Shown here in pieces: positions 23,135 through 34,287 of a stretch of 64,000 nt of DNA. Each line of letters opens with the position of its first letter. The stretch's first letter is position 1. The position numbers were made by a program, and so were the translations under genes. The stretch is from Corylus avellana (taxonomy: Eukaryota > Streptophyta > Magnoliopsida > Fagales > Betulaceae). Under the pieces are notes generated by a model. That model was not told where the DNA came from and ran no database searches. It saw only the letters and a program-made list of their open reading frames with translations. The stretch covers positions 38,154,372-38,218,371 of the forward strand of contig NC_081543.1 in the NCBI RefSeq assembly GCF_901000735.1. Direction: 5' to 3'.

Positions 23135-23624
23135 TATGTGTATTTTTTTTTTTTTTTTGTATTAGCTGTAACTGTTCCAAGGTTTTTCAAAAATAAATGA
23201 ATTCTATCTGTTTGATTGAAAGCCGCTTAGACGTTCTTGTCTTTCTTCTTGGATTCCAGTTTTTCCTTCCAAATGGGTTTATGGGCCATTGTTAGATTCT
23301 GAGCTGCCTTGGTTAATTTCTACATGTTGGTATTGTAGTGGGGTTTGAAGTAATCAGCTCTGTTTTTTGTTGTTGTGTCGCTACCATATCTGCAGATGAT
23401 ACCAGATGATAACAGTCTTTAGGAAATTAGGTGAAAGAAAGAATCATATTTGATTATGTAGTTAATGTACATTACGTAGCTGAAAGAAAGAATCCATATA
23501 GATCTTGATTCACTATTTTCTTTTTTTTTTTCTTTTTTTTTCTTTTTTTTTTTGTGTGGTAGGAGTAATATATGATTACGTAGTTAATGCACATGTTTAT
23601 TTGAGAAATTCAAGTAAAGAAGAG
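23135..23624. other. Conserved F-box 3' flank
   Basis: A block that follows most F-box genes here: GCTGTAACT, then TTTCAAAAATAAATGAATTC, then AAAGCCGCTTAGACGTTCTTGTC, then TTCCAGTTTTTCCTTCC, a GGGTTTATGGGC phrase and TACATGTTGGTATTGTAGTG. It is probably 3' untranslated sequence with polyadenylation signals (AATAAA at about 23191). Long CT and poly-T runs lie at 23517-23560. Confidence 0.6.
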
Positions 23625-24128
23625 ATGGGCAGCCCTTGTTGCCCAGAAGCCTCTTTAGCTATTTGTGATTGCCGGTGATATCTTGAAATATGTATGTTTT
23701 TGAAACCAGGAGATGAGGAGTGGACACCCTTTGATAATTCTTCTGAGAAGTGCATGGAGGTTGTTGATATTACAAGCTACAAGGGTGGATTTTGTGCAAT
23801 TGACTTGTGCCTGAACGTTACACAAGTTGAATTTGAGTCTATTTCTCGTGCCAAAAAAATCCCAACTCGGATTAATATAATTTCAACTTTTAGTGAGACT
23901 TATTTTTCAACAATATAACTATCTAGTGGAATCGCTGTGTGGGGATCTGCTGATGGTTCATAAATTTTGGCACCCCCAGGAGAACAAAAAGTTCACGGTT
24001 TACAAATTGGTTTGCGAGAGGATGGAGTGGCATGTGGCATGAGATCACAAAGCTTGGGTGATCAAGCAATTTTCTCACTATTTTCTGTGTCACATTAATG
24101 CCACCGATGGTTCACAACGCAATTATAG
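23625..24128 (+). pseudogene. Decayed F-box/DUF295 gene, copy 1 (F-box lost, internal deletion)
   Basis: Homology begins at GATGGGCAGCCCTTGTTGCC (the DGQPLLPRS position) and jumps directly to LAI.DG..LE, losing several hundred bases. It then follows MFLKPGDEEWTPF, DITSYKGGFCAIDL, the VESLCGDLLMVH position and the CHRWFTTQL-like end at 24128. There is no F-box, and several stops and frame shifts (for example near 23917 and 24040) break the frame. It is the least decayed of three related relics; those at 34761 and 36440 share a further deletion of roughly 0.6 kb. Confidence 0.85.
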
Positions 24129-24742
24129 TAACTAGTAAGCATATTTGTTTTTGTAATAGATGGACGTAACTACTTCGAGGTTTTCGAAAAAGAATTGCAC
24201 TCTATGTATTTGATTGAAAGCCACTTAGACGTTGTTGTCTTTCTTCTCGGATTCCAGTTTTTCCTTCCATGTGGGTTTTTTTTTTACAGTTTACTGGTAG
24301 GAGTAAATGTATGGGCAATTGTGAGCTTTTGAGCTAAATATTTTAGTTAATTTTTATATTTGTTTTAAATGTAATGTGGTTTTTAAAATTATCAATAGAT
24401 TAAAATATAATAATGATTATTTCAAATTCAATAACAATTTTAAAAGTCAAGTCACATTTAGAATGACTCTAAGACGACTTTAATTCTTCTTATAGCATTA
24501 CTCTTTGAAGTAATTGATTTTTGCTTGTGATGTCCTTGTCTGCCTTTGAATGTGTAGGACTCATATGTGGGTCATATAGATTTAATAGTTTGATTTGAAA
24601 AAGAGTCGGATAAAAGATGAGTAAGAGTTAAAAGGAATAACAAGTCTTTAAAAAGAAATTAGAATAACTCAAATTAATTTTCCTAGTCCAATTAACCAGA
24701 ATTAGAATTTGCTTCAAGTTAATACTCTTAGTCTAAGAGTTA
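24129..24742. other. 3' flank of the relic and spacer
   Basis: It starts with the same conserved F-box 3' flank, then AT-rich spacer shared with 34930-35305 and 36605-36985 in copy 2. It ends at the TTA target site (24740-24742) of the transposon that follows. No gene is seen. Confidence 0.5.
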
Positions 24743-25515
24743 GGCCTCGTTTGGTTCGCAGAATATCTAGTCCATTAGAAAATGATTAGCTACTACTGGG
24801 AAAAGAAGAGTGTGAAATAGATTAGCTATTCATATTCCTTTGTTTAGTTGTAACGCTGGAATAGACTAGCTAATCATATTCCTTCATTTGGTACAATGCA
24901 ATATATTGGTGAATGGAATCATATTGTGATCAAATTTCCTAAAATACCCTTATAATACAAATACAATTTATATTATTAAGGACTTTCATTTTTTTTTTTA
25001 AACATAAACAATTTTACAATAATTTCTTTTTCTTTTTTGTTTTTAATTATGTCAGGTATGTGGCCTTTTGTTTTTTTTTGTTTTTTTGTTTTTTTTTTGT
25101 TTTATCAATTATGCTACAAAATTATTTATATAAAAAAAAATATAGTCGGAGAAAACATAATCAAACTCAATTTTGAAATCAAAAAAATATTATATATTTG
25201 TATTTTATAAAAACCTTACAGGTTCTGTTTCAACGTCAAAGAAAAAAGAAAAAAAGAAAAAAGAGAGACGAAGAAACAGAATAAAAAAAAAAAAAAAAAA
25301 ACAGAGAATCAAGAGAAATTAAAAAACATAATTTTTTTAAAAAAAAACAAACAAAAAAAAACAAAAAACAAAAAAAACTAAGAAATGGTAAAGAGAAGGG
25401 AGACAGCACAGAGAAAAAAAAATTCGTTTGCACTTGCAGAAAAATTGTGCCAAAAGAATCAAAGAGAGATAGAAAAAGAGAGAACGAAATATAGGGACGG
25501 AGAAAAGAGAAGCGG

Positions 25516-25567
<52 letters not shown>

Positions 25568-25829
25568 AGAAGAATCAGAGAGAGAGAACGAAATTTAATC
25601 CCACAGGTGGGGTTTTTTGTGACAATTTACACAATTAATTTAATCTCATAGAAAAGGATTAGATAAGCCACTCATTTTTGAGTGGCTTAGCTAACCCTGT
25701 GTATATGATATTAGTAGTCCCATAGGAATAGACTATTCCCAGGAATAGAGTGTTACCAAACAAAGGATTAGCTATACCTAGTGCTAGCTAATCTAATCCA
25801 AGGGTCTATTTCGCAAACCAAATGAGGCC
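24743..25829. mobile_element. PIF/Harbinger-type non-autonomous DNA transposon (1087 bp), only in copy 1
   Basis: The terminal inverted repeats are imperfect: GGCCTCGTTTGGTTCGC at the left end and the complement of GGCCTCATTTGGTTTGC at the right. Subterminal inverted repeats (GATTAGCTA-like words) continue inward. The element is flanked by TTA on both sides (24740-24742, 25830-25832), the target duplication typical of PIF/Harbinger. Both matching sites in copy 2 (about 35302 and 36986) are empty with a single TTA. The interior is AT-rich with (TA)n(GA)n near 25518-25560 and no recognisable transposase. Confidence 0.88.
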
Positions 25830-26531
25830 TTAGTGTTACTTTGTAATTCAATAATGCAGTTGGCTCAAAATTAGTCCAGTTAGGATTAGAACTAAACCCT
25901 AGCCGCCCATGTAGGGTGTTTTTATCAATTTCTCTTTGCTCTTCTTCTTCAAATCTTAATTTTTTTTTTTTTTAAAAAAAGGGAACGAGAGTTTTAGTGG
26001 GGAATAAATTCTTGATAATATGCATTTATGTAGGACTAATTCGATGGTCTATTTTTAACAGAGTTTCATCTTCCTTTGGAAAGCTTTTAATTAAATAATA
26101 ATAATAATAATAATAATTGTTTATAGGAACTCTTTTTTTTTTTTTTTTTTTGAGAAGTTATAGGAACTTTATTTACATAAGAAAATCTAATTACACAATA
26201 TAACTTTAATTATGGTGCCAATTTACTTATATAAAAAATTAAAAATGTCATTAGTAAATACTCAAATTATAAATTTACGTTATTCTATCCATTAACAAAA
26301 AAAAAAAGAAGAAGAAAAAAACCCATTACAATATGCTTTATTGCAATTAATAATGCTGTGCTCCTTTATTTTCCACGCAAATTAAATAACGAGGATTATA
26401 ATTAATTATTTATCCTAATCCAACCAGGATTAGAATAACTAGTCCAAGTCCAACCAGGATTAGAATTGGTGAATATAAATAGAATAGGAATTGCAGAGCA
26501 GGCGAATCACATACAAACTTTTCATAGAGAG
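25830..26531. other. Leader block and promoter region of the F-box gene at 26532
   Basis: This sequence recurs upstream of several array members (35305-35548, 36986-37250, 46930-47150, 52560-52800). It includes ACTAAACCCTAGCCGCCCATG, which contains a telo-box-like AAACCCTA word. An ATA microsatellite lies at 26096-26117. TATAAATA at 26474-26481 is 51-58 bp before the ATG and is kept at 37623-37630 in copy 2, making it the likely TATA box. Confidence 0.5.
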
Positions 26532-27638
26532 ATGGCTACAGTTTCCGGCTCTTTTCTCCCGGAAGAGATGGTAGAGTTGATCATGCGGCAGTCAACCCAT
26601 GTTGTTAATCTTGTGTACCTCTACCGCAACGTGTGTCGTTCATGGAGGTCGGTCGCCGACAGGGTGTTAGCGTCGTCGCCTCCACACTTACTTGCCTACG
26701 ACGAAGAGAGTATAGAATTGTTCAACATCTTCACCGGAGACTCAAGGGTGTATAAAATTCCCGAGTTGAAGAATCGTGGTAGGCAGCAGCCAGCGGTGTT
26801 GCCCAGGATTGTCTACTCCTGCCATGGTTGGCTGGCAATGGATTTCACCGCATCCAAGTGTTACCGTGGCCGCAAGAATCACGCTCACGATATCTGTCTC
26901 TACAACCCGTTCTCAAGGGCTCAGATTTGGCTCCCTACGTTCACAATCGACCACTCTCTTCGAACATACGATACCCAGAATATCAATTTCGTTTTATCAT
27001 CTACCCAGAAAAATCCAAGTTCAATTGCTTTATCTGTTCGTGAGGGGGGAGGAAAATTGATGTTTTGGAAAGCAGGAGACGAAAAGTGGACACGCTTTGA
27101 TAACCCTCTTGTTGACAAGCGGATGTTGGTTGCTGATATTATAAGCTACAAGGGTGGATTCTGTGCAATTTACTCCTGTGCAATTTACTCCTTTGGGCAC
27201 ATTAGACAATTTGAGCTGAGCCCTGTTCCTCGTGCCAGAGAACTTCCAACTAGTAATGTGATGCTTCTTAATCATGAATCTTCGTATCTGGTGGAATCGC
27301 TGTCTGGGGAACTGTTGCTGGTTCATAGATGTTTCCCCCCATATGACGAGTTTATGGTTTTCAAATTGGATTGGGAGAAGATGGAGTGGGATGAGATCAG
27401 GAGCATAGGTGATGAAGCAATTTTCTTGGCTCGTAATCAATCTGTGTGCGTAAGAACCGATGAATCTACCGTATACAGACATAATTGCATCTACTTCACA
27501 TTGCAATTAGATGTCATGAAGAATCCAATAAGAGACGCGGAGGATGTTGGGGTATACGACATGGCAACTAAAACCACCCATCCGTTCCCTTACTTTTCTA
27601 ATAATCTACGCCACCGATGGTTCAACATGCAACTATAG
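26532..27638 (+). CDS. F-box protein with DUF295 domain, subtype E, copy 1
   Basis: Intronless. The ATG at 26532 (MATVSGSFLPEEM) is chosen because it matches the start of the copy at 37676, lies just after the TATA box and is the first ATG in frame; it gives 368 residues. F-box at about residues 8-46 (FLPEEMVELIMRQSTHVVN, then NVCRSWRSVA). The DUF295 region is the most divergent subtype here, with SCHGWLAMD for SWHRWLVMD, FLARNQSVC for FLSCDESVC, and the end HRWFNMQL. A 15-bp in-frame tandem duplication (CAIYS twice, about 27164-27195) is absent from the copy at 37676. Predicted SCF receptor, target unknown. Confidence 0.88.
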   Translation: MATVSGSFLPEEMVELIMRQSTHVVNLVYLYRNVCRSWRSVADRVLASSPPHLLAYDEESIELFNIFTGDSRVYKIPELKNRGRQQPAVLPRIVYSCHGWLAMDFTASKCYRGRKNHAHDICLYNPFSRAQIWLPTFTIDHSLRTYDTQNINFVLSSTQKNPSSIALSVREGGGKLMFWKAGDEKWTRFDNPLVDKRMLVADIISYKGGFCAIYSCAIYSFGHIRQFELSPVPRARELPTSNVMLLNHESSYLVESLSGELLLVHRCFPPYDEFMVFKLDWEKMEWDEIRSIGDEAIFLARNQSVCVRTDESTVYRHNCIYFTLQLDVMKNPIRDAEDVGVYDMATKTTHPFPYFSNNLRHRWFNMQL

Positions 27639-29558
27639 TAGTAGTAGTACGCCTATTTGTTTTTGTAATAGCTTTAACCACTTGGGTGTTTTGAAAATCA
27701 AACGAATTACATTCTATATATTTGAATGTAAACCGCTTAATTAGACGTTATTGTCTTTTATTTTATTTTATTTTTTTATATGGTCAATTGTGAGCTATCT
27801 TGGTTAATTTCTACATGTTTGTATTGTAGTTGGTTTTGAAGTAATCAGTGAAATATCTTTATGAAACATTCGGAGATTCAATCTAGGATTGTAGCCAGAG
27901 GAAGGTTTAAGAGGACTAGTGAGAATTTGCAATTATGCAGAAGTAGATGGAATTTTCTTACTGGTATGTTAATTGCTGTGAATGGCAATAGAAGGTGATG
28001 GTTTTATCTAGACCGTTTTGTTTGTAGATTTATGCAGTTTTATGTTGAAAGTGGATGTCTTTGCTACTGCTACTCCCAGATTGAACAAACAACAAGCAGT
28101 AAAGCTTCCTGCCAAACAATCATCAACCAGAATAGATCAAGACATTACTTGGGATAATCCCAATTAGCACATACTGCAATATTCTCGCCATTGCCATTCT
28201 CTCCATTGCCAGGGTACGTTTGAGATTTTTTAAAAATTTTGATTTTCAAATTGCTACATTTTAAAATTGCAAAGGGAGTTTGGTAAAACATGTTTAAAAG
28301 TATTTTTTATCAAATATTTGTTATGCATCGCATAATTTTTTTTCCTATTTTAAATTAAGTGCTTTTTAAATTGCAATATCAAACGCCTTACGTTTTGCGA
28401 TATCTTTTGAAAACACAGATTATTTTACTTCAAATCCTAGCTAGCCGGGCGTTTTGGATTTCTACTTCAAATCGTAAATTTCTTTTTGAAAAGGAAAGAG
28501 AGTTATAATGGGGAATAAATTGTTGACAATATGCATTTATGTAGGAGAAATTGCATTGTTTATTATAGGAGAGTTTCATCTTCGAAGAAAGCTTTTAATT
28601 GAAAAAAAAAAAAAATTATTTTTTGTTGCAAATCCATACTATTTGAACGTATATTTGGCTTTTTTGAATTAAGAGTTTTAAAAATATTAAAATCTTATCC
28701 TAGTCCAAAACTTTAGCCACACTGATCTCTTTCTCACTTCTAAATTTTAATTGAATTCTTTTAACTTTTAGTTTTATTTATTCAAACTTGATATCTAAAT
28801 CAGAAGGATTGCAGAAATTTAATTAACAATGGTTTGAATGTAATGAATTCCTCGATAATATTTCTTTTCTTTTCTTTTTTATTGAATTATTATTATTTAT
28901 ATTTTTTGTTATTCTTTTTAAAACATTTTCACAAAACAGGTTATAGGGTAGTATAAGTTAATATTAGTATAGAATTTGCTTGTAATATATATTAATACAA
29001 GTTAAGAACCCTAGTCCAATTCACAAGACCCGCTAGAGATCATCTCATCATCACTTCTACACCTCTTTAGTCTAGTAAAAACTAATACAGTCCAAAAAAT
29101 TTATAGGGTGTTATAATGTCTACCGCTCTTTATAATAGATTTTGTCACCGTCGTAACTATCCGCCATATGTTATGCTTTCATTAAAGATCTCCGATTCTC
29201 CATGTTAAGAATATAGAAATGTTTGATGTCAATATTTTTTATATATTTTCTCTATCTCATCTTATAAATTAATCATTAGATTTATAGACTTATGGACCCC
29301 ACACAAGTCAATGGTGGATCCTACAAATTTAATGGTTGATCTATTAAATTTGTATAAAAATATAGACAAATTATTGACACCAAACATTTTTCTTACAAAT
29401 ATCATTTGCATCTAACGTGGCTTAAGAGTGGATCTAGTATGGTGCCACCACCATGCAACTGTTTTGGGGTCGCTTGGTTGATGGATTGAGGTAGCGGGTC
29501 CACAAGCCCTATATGATGGAAAAGAATTGTTATCTAATCTTGTAATTAAGAACAAAGC
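27639..29558. other. 3' flank and spacer, right end of copy 1
   Basis: The conserved F-box 3' flank is followed by about 1.6 kb of AT-rich spacer with no gene. It parallels 38774-40765 but is clearly more diverged than the genes; for example, 28215-28460 differs by many indels from 39340-39700. The junction with copy 2 is at 29558/29559. Confidence 0.55.
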
Positions 29559-30155
29559 CAATGGAACCGAAGTCTTTTTTACTTCTGGTTTGCTTTTTAG
29601 TTTCTCATGTTTTTCTCTAAGTTTTACTAGTCAAATCCATGTTCTTTTTTGGGGATTTTTATTTATTTTTTTATTTTTTTTATGAATGACTTAACACTAG
29701 TTGGTATGACATTGCATTTGAATGTTTATGACAGGTCAAATGAGACATGTGACAGATGACAAATCTTTAACTTTAACAGTGACCTATTTTAAACTTGGGC
29801 AGTATTCTTGAATTTGAAAACCCAATGACTGAATTCAAATCAGATGAAAATTTTGCGACTAAATATGATTTTTTTTTTCCCCTTAAAAAAATTTTTTTAA
29901 AAAAAAAAAGAAAAAAAGAAGCAAACAAACACTGAGACTTAATTTGATTGGGGCTATGTTCGAAAAAATTGTTGTATGTGGAGTCTATAAACGAAAATAT
30001 AACGTAAATACAGAAAATATAAGGATATGTCAAAAATATTTTGAATATATTGTAACACTTTAATATAAAACTGTCATTGGATTGGATTCCGAATTTTACG
30101 TCCTATCAATCGGATTTTAGGTCTTGGTGTGAATCACTCAAAACCGTCATAGACA

Positions 30156-31259
30156 ATGGCCACGATGTCCTGGTCTGACCTCCCAGAAGACCTCGCAGAG
30201 ATGATCTTGAGGCAGCCAACCGACGTGGTTAATCTTTACAACTACCGCCACGTGTGTCGTTCATGGCGGTCCGTCGCCGGCGAGCTATTTGCGTCGTCAC
30301 CTCCACAACTACTTTCCTACAAAAAGCAGAGCAGAATTGTGCAACGCATATGTTTGTTGAATGTTTTCAATGGAAACTCGAGCGTGTGTAAAATTCCCAA
30401 GTTCAAGACTGTTGATGGGCAGCCCCTGTTGCCGAGGAGCGTCTACTCCTGGCATCGTTGGCTGGTAATGGATTGCACCACATCCAAGTGTTCCTCTGGT
30501 CGCGATCGCAAGTATCACGCCCATCATATCTGTCTCTATAACCCATTCTCAAGGGCTCGGATTCGGCTACCCGCGTTCAAACTCGATCACTCTCTGGATA
30601 CCCAGAAGCGAAAGTTCGTTTTATCATCTGAACCGGGAAATCCAAGTTCAATTGCTTTAGCAATTCGTGATGGGAAATCTCTTGAAAAGTTGATGTTTTT
30701 GAAACCAGGAGGTAAGGAGTGGATTGTTGTTGACATGAGGATGTGGGTTGTTGATGTTATAAGCTACAAGGGTGGATTCTGTGCACTTGATTGGCACCGA
30801 AACTTAATACAATTTAAGTTGGGTACTCATGTTCCTTATGCCAAAAGAATCCCAACTAGGATTAATGCATTATCAAGTGATTTATATCCCACTGAATATC
30901 TGATGGAATCGCTTTGTGGGGATCTGTTGTTGGTTCAACTGAATTTAGGGTCGAATGGCGGGTGGAAGTTCAATGTTTTCAAATTGGATTGGGGGAGGAT
31001 GGCGTGGAAGGAGATCACAAGCTTAGGTGACGAAGCTATTTTCTTGAGCTGTGATGAATCTGGGTGCATGCGAGCTGGTGACTCTACCATATTCAAACGT
31101 AATTGCATCTATTTCACTGATGATGTCTTGTGTATGACACTACAGAAAGAGGGTTTCGGGGTATACGACATCGCAAATCAGACTGTCGGTCGGTTCCCTC
31201 GCTCTTTTCCTCATCAGAATGATCGACTGTGCTACCGATGGTTCACAACGCAAATATAG
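30156..31259 (+). CDS. F-box protein with DUF295 domain, subtype C, copy 2
   Basis: Intronless, 367 residues, an almost identical twin of the gene at 19011 (four amino-acid changes). F-box at about residues 5-44, with His at position 32 instead of Cys, which needs two base changes in one codon. The DUF295 domain has all array landmarks and ends CYRWFTTQI. The coding sequence and 3' flank are far closer to copy 1 than the promoter is: 29600-30120 against 18480-18990 has several indels, which suggests gene conversion. Intact and presumably functional as an SCF receptor. Confidence 0.9.
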   Translation: MATMSWSDLPEDLAEMILRQPTDVVNLYNYRHVCRSWRSVAGELFASSPPQLLSYKKQSRIVQRICLLNVFNGNSSVCKIPKFKTVDGQPLLPRSVYSWHRWLVMDCTTSKCSSGRDRKYHAHHICLYNPFSRARIRLPAFKLDHSLDTQKRKFVLSSEPGNPSSIALAIRDGKSLEKLMFLKPGGKEWIVVDMRMWVVDVISYKGGFCALDWHRNLIQFKLGTHVPYAKRIPTRINALSSDLYPTEYLMESLCGDLLLVQLNLGSNGGWKFNVFKLDWGRMAWKEITSLGDEAIFLSCDESGCMRAGDSTIFKRNCIYFTDDVLCMTLQKEGFGVYDIANQTVGRFPRSFPHQNDRLCYRWFTTQI

Positions 31260-32149
31260 TATGCATATTTTGTTTATGCCCAATAGCTCTTTCAAGAGAC
31301 TGTAATTTACACCTAATTTTGAAAGAGTTTAATGATATGATATAAAGGTGAGAACTTTTCTTCTTCTTTTTTGTGTGTTCGTATTCTTCTTCTTCAGCAT
31401 AGACAAGTTTGGGTTTCTCACCTCACCAATGTAGTCGTATCATTCAGCATATTTAATCTCCTTTTTCAGCGCAGCTTCAGTAGGAGGGTGTGGAAAGAAT
31501 TCATCAGTCATGAATTTAATTGATAAGCTAAGCCTCAATTGGGAAGAAATCATTGAATTTGTGTGTGTGTGTGTGTGTTTCGGGGGGATTGAATGAGAGA
31601 AACTTGAAACAAAGTCTTTGCAAGCTTAGTTTGGGTGCAGTTATGGTAAACTGAGAATTAATATGGTAAACTGCCAAAGTCATAGGAGAAGATTGTGCTT
31701 GTGCATAATGGTTTAGGAGGAGTACTGAGAATATGCAATTATGTAAGCCCCCCGCCAAGCGAGTTCCTTGCTTATTTCAGTTCAAATGCAAAAACTTTCC
31801 CTGTTGAACAATGTGGTTAATAATTGAATGTGTGTCTTGTTAGATTTCAAAAGTTCTAGTTTTCTCAGAGCTTGGCGTGCGTCTGATTGATCCTTGATTG
31901 TCTCTTGCAAGTATGGGGAAAATTATTTGAACTCTTATGTGTTAGTTATTGCTTAATTGCACTTTCTTGTGTTAAAAAGTTCTTGCTTTGGAATGGCGAG
32001 CTATTATTGTTGTATTACTAAAGAAAGGAATAATGTCTTTGGAGAGCCCTTAAGTCTTATTATATCCAAGTGCTTATTGAAATGAACCATCGACTTTGAA
32101 AATTGAAAATTGAAAATCATCCATGCGTGCACCAAGTAAATGGTTCCAC
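31260..32149. other. 3' flank of the F-box gene at 30156
   Basis: Nearly identical to 20115-21000, including the (TG)n tract (31562-31578). No gene is seen. Confidence 0.55.
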
Positions 32150-32192
<43 letters not shown>

Positions 32193-32775
32193 TTTAACAT
32201 ATTACTTTCATTCATCATCAAGAATTAATCTAGAGCATAAATCTCTAAATAACAAGATTACATTGCACTCAAAAAGGATAACATTGCGGATATCCTCTAG
32301 GATTTCTTCAATCCAAACCTTGTCCATGACTTGTCTAACAGCTGCTTTGGCAAGACCATGAGCTGCCCAGTTTGCTTCTCTTTGAGTGTGGCAAATCTAA
32401 CAATGCCTTAAATTGTTGAGCACTACTTTAGCATCTTCAACCACCTGACCATATTTGCTCCAATTTTAATAGTTGACAGATAGTGAAGGCTTTTACCATT
32501 TGTAATGAATCACCCTCCAAAATAATGGATTTAAGTTCCCAAGTCGTAAATAAATTCTGCAGCACACAATGCCACTTGTGCTTTTGCCACCATTAGGTCC
32601 TGTGTGATACAAACTGTTTGTCCCCTTGCAGTAATCACATGTCTCTCAAAGCCTCTCGCAATGATGCCAATCCCCATACGACGACATTTTAAATCTAAAG
32701 TTGCATTCCAATTAATTTTATACATTCTGTTAGGGGGAGCTTGCCATTCATCCGAGTTTATTTGGCAATAGGGCC
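32150..32775 (-). mobile_element. 3' fragment of a LINE-type retroelement (RNase H domain), copy 2
   Basis: Counterpart of 21018-21600 on the reverse strand. It keeps DEWQAPPNRMYKINWNATLD and GIIARGFER of the RNase H-like domain, then breaks at a stop after EFIYDLGT. The tail region is no longer a T run but a (TTA)n microsatellite at about 32154-32191, so the poly(A) tail has been replaced or expanded as a triplet repeat. Inactive. Confidence 0.73.
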
Positions 32776-33174
32776 TTGGAAAGGGGTACAAACATGGAAA
32801 GGTCTCATAGAAAACAATTTTGTTTTTTGTTTTCAAAGTTTTTAAATTATTTGAATACCTTTAGTTTTTAAATTATAATTACACTTTCCCTATTTAAATA
32901 TAAATAAAGTAATTAAATCACATGGGCAAAAACGTATATATACCGGTTACCGGGAACCGTTTTTTTCTCAATATTTATAATCAGTAACAGCAATTATACA
33001 GTTATAGAATTGCGGTTATCCGGTTAGATAGTTAGCGGTCGTTAGTTACACCCTGCTCCTCCCAAACAGAGAACAAACGGACTTTAACTTGACTTACAGG
33101 AGAAGATAAATAAAGATTAAACAGAGGGATTAAGCCTTTTTCCCATATCAAAAGGGCCATAATTTCCCCGATCA

Positions 33175-34287
33175 ATGGCTCCGGTGACCTGGTCTAGACT
33201 CCCAGAAGATCTGCTGGAGAGCATCTTGAGGAAGCCAACAAATGTCGTTAATCTATACAAGTGCAGCTTCGTGTGTCATGCATGGCGGTCCGTCGTCGAA
33301 AGGGTGTTAGCGTCGACACCTCCGCACCGACTTGTTTACTCAAAGGAACTCAGAATTGTAAGAAGCATAAGTTTCAAGAATGTTTTTACCGGCGCAACGA
33401 AGGTGTGTAGACTTCCCGAGTTCAATACCGGTGATGGGCGGCCCCTGTTTCCCAGAAGCGTCTACTCCTGGCATCGTTGGCTGGTAATGGATTGCAGCAC
33501 ATTCCATGCCTGCAATCACTTGAATCATCGTGGTGATCATCATATCTGTCTCTATGATCCATTCTCGAATGCTCGGATTCGGTTCCCTGCTTTCACACTT
33601 GACAACTTTGTATCAATTGATCCCACAAGACGCAAGTTCGTTGTGTCAATTGATCCCACAAGACGCAAGTTCGTTGTGTCTTGTGACCCGAAAAATCCAA
33701 GATCAATTGGTTTAGCTGTTCGTAATGGGCGATATCTTGAGAAGTTGATGTTCTGGAAACCAGGAGATGGGGAGTGGACAACCTTTGTTGTGCAGCAGTT
33801 GCGCATTTTTGATATTACAAGCTACGAGGGTGGATTCTGTGCTCTTGACGGGGAGCTCAAGCGTATAGAATTTGATCATGAGTTGGGTACTCTCAAAATA
33901 AAGCATGTATCATCAAGTTATCATCATCCAACTAACTATCTGGTGGAATCGCTCTGTGGGGATTTGTTGTTGGTTCAACTGAATATCGAGCGTGAGGTTA
34001 AAGTTTTCAAAATGGATTGGGTGAGGAAGGCGTGGGATGAGATCGAAAGCTTGGGTGATGAAGCAATTTTCTTGAGCTGTCATGAATCTGTGTCCATACA
34101 AGCTAAGGACTACACCATATTCAAACCTAATTGCATCTATTTCACAGATGGTGCCTTCAGTATGCCAGTAGAGCAACAGGAGTTGGGGGTATACGATATC
34201 GCAAATCAGACTGTCAGTTCAGTCCCTCTCTCTATTCCTCGTGACGATAAGAAACAATGCTACCGATGGTTCACAACGCAAATATAG
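33175..34287 (+). CDS. F-box protein with DUF295 domain, subtype B, copy 2
   Basis: Intronless, 370 residues, twin of the gene at 22022. The F-box has the same VCHAWRSVV variant, and the 33-bp duplication repeating SIDPTRRKFVV is present. Differences cluster in the second half: QLRIFDI for QWRIFDI, GELKRI for GKLKRI, SSYHHP for SRYYHP, NIEREVKVFKMDW for DIEHKVEVFRMDW, and QQELGVYDIANQTVSSV for QMELGVYDIANQTVGSV. Ends CYRWFTTQI. Intact, predicted SCF receptor of unknown target. Confidence 0.9.
   Translation: MAPVTWSRLPEDLLESILRKPTNVVNLYKCSFVCHAWRSVVERVLASTPPHRLVYSKELRIVRSISFKNVFTGATKVCRLPEFNTGDGRPLFPRSVYSWHRWLVMDCSTFHACNHLNHRGDHHICLYDPFSNARIRFPAFTLDNFVSIDPTRRKFVVSIDPTRRKFVVSCDPKNPRSIGLAVRNGRYLEKLMFWKPGDGEWTTFVVQQLRIFDITSYEGGFCALDGELKRIEFDHELGTLKIKHVSSSYHHPTNYLVESLCGDLLLVQLNIEREVKVFKMDWVRKAWDEIESLGDEAIFLSCHESVSIQAKDYTIFKPNCIYFTDGAFSMPVEQQELGVYDIANQTVSSVPLSIPRDDKKQCYRWFTTQI

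Larger units (their letters stand above)
18430..29558 (+). repeat. Tandem segmental duplication, copy 1 (about 11.1 kb)
   Basis: Copy 1 starts at AATGGAACCGAAGTC and ends at TAATTAAGAACAAAGC. It contains F-box genes at 19011, 22022 and 26532, the F-box relic at 23625 and a LINE fragment. The offset to copy 2 is 11145 bp at the first gene, 11153 at the second and 11144 at the third. The near constancy is partly coincidence, because copy 1 has a 1.09-kb transposon that copy 2 lacks, while copy 2 has an extra partial gene and a gap. Confidence 0.93.

Noticed and set aside
26466..26531. Upstream extension of the F-box gene at 26532
   Set aside because: The extension begins with TTG, lies over the TATA box and is not kept as coding sequence in the copy at 37676.
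30104..30110. Broken TATA box in the F-box gene at 30156
   Set aside because: TATAAAT in copy 1 reads TATCAAT here. It lies only about 50 bp before the ATG, and a better TATAAAA further upstream (30064-30070) is intact in both copies.
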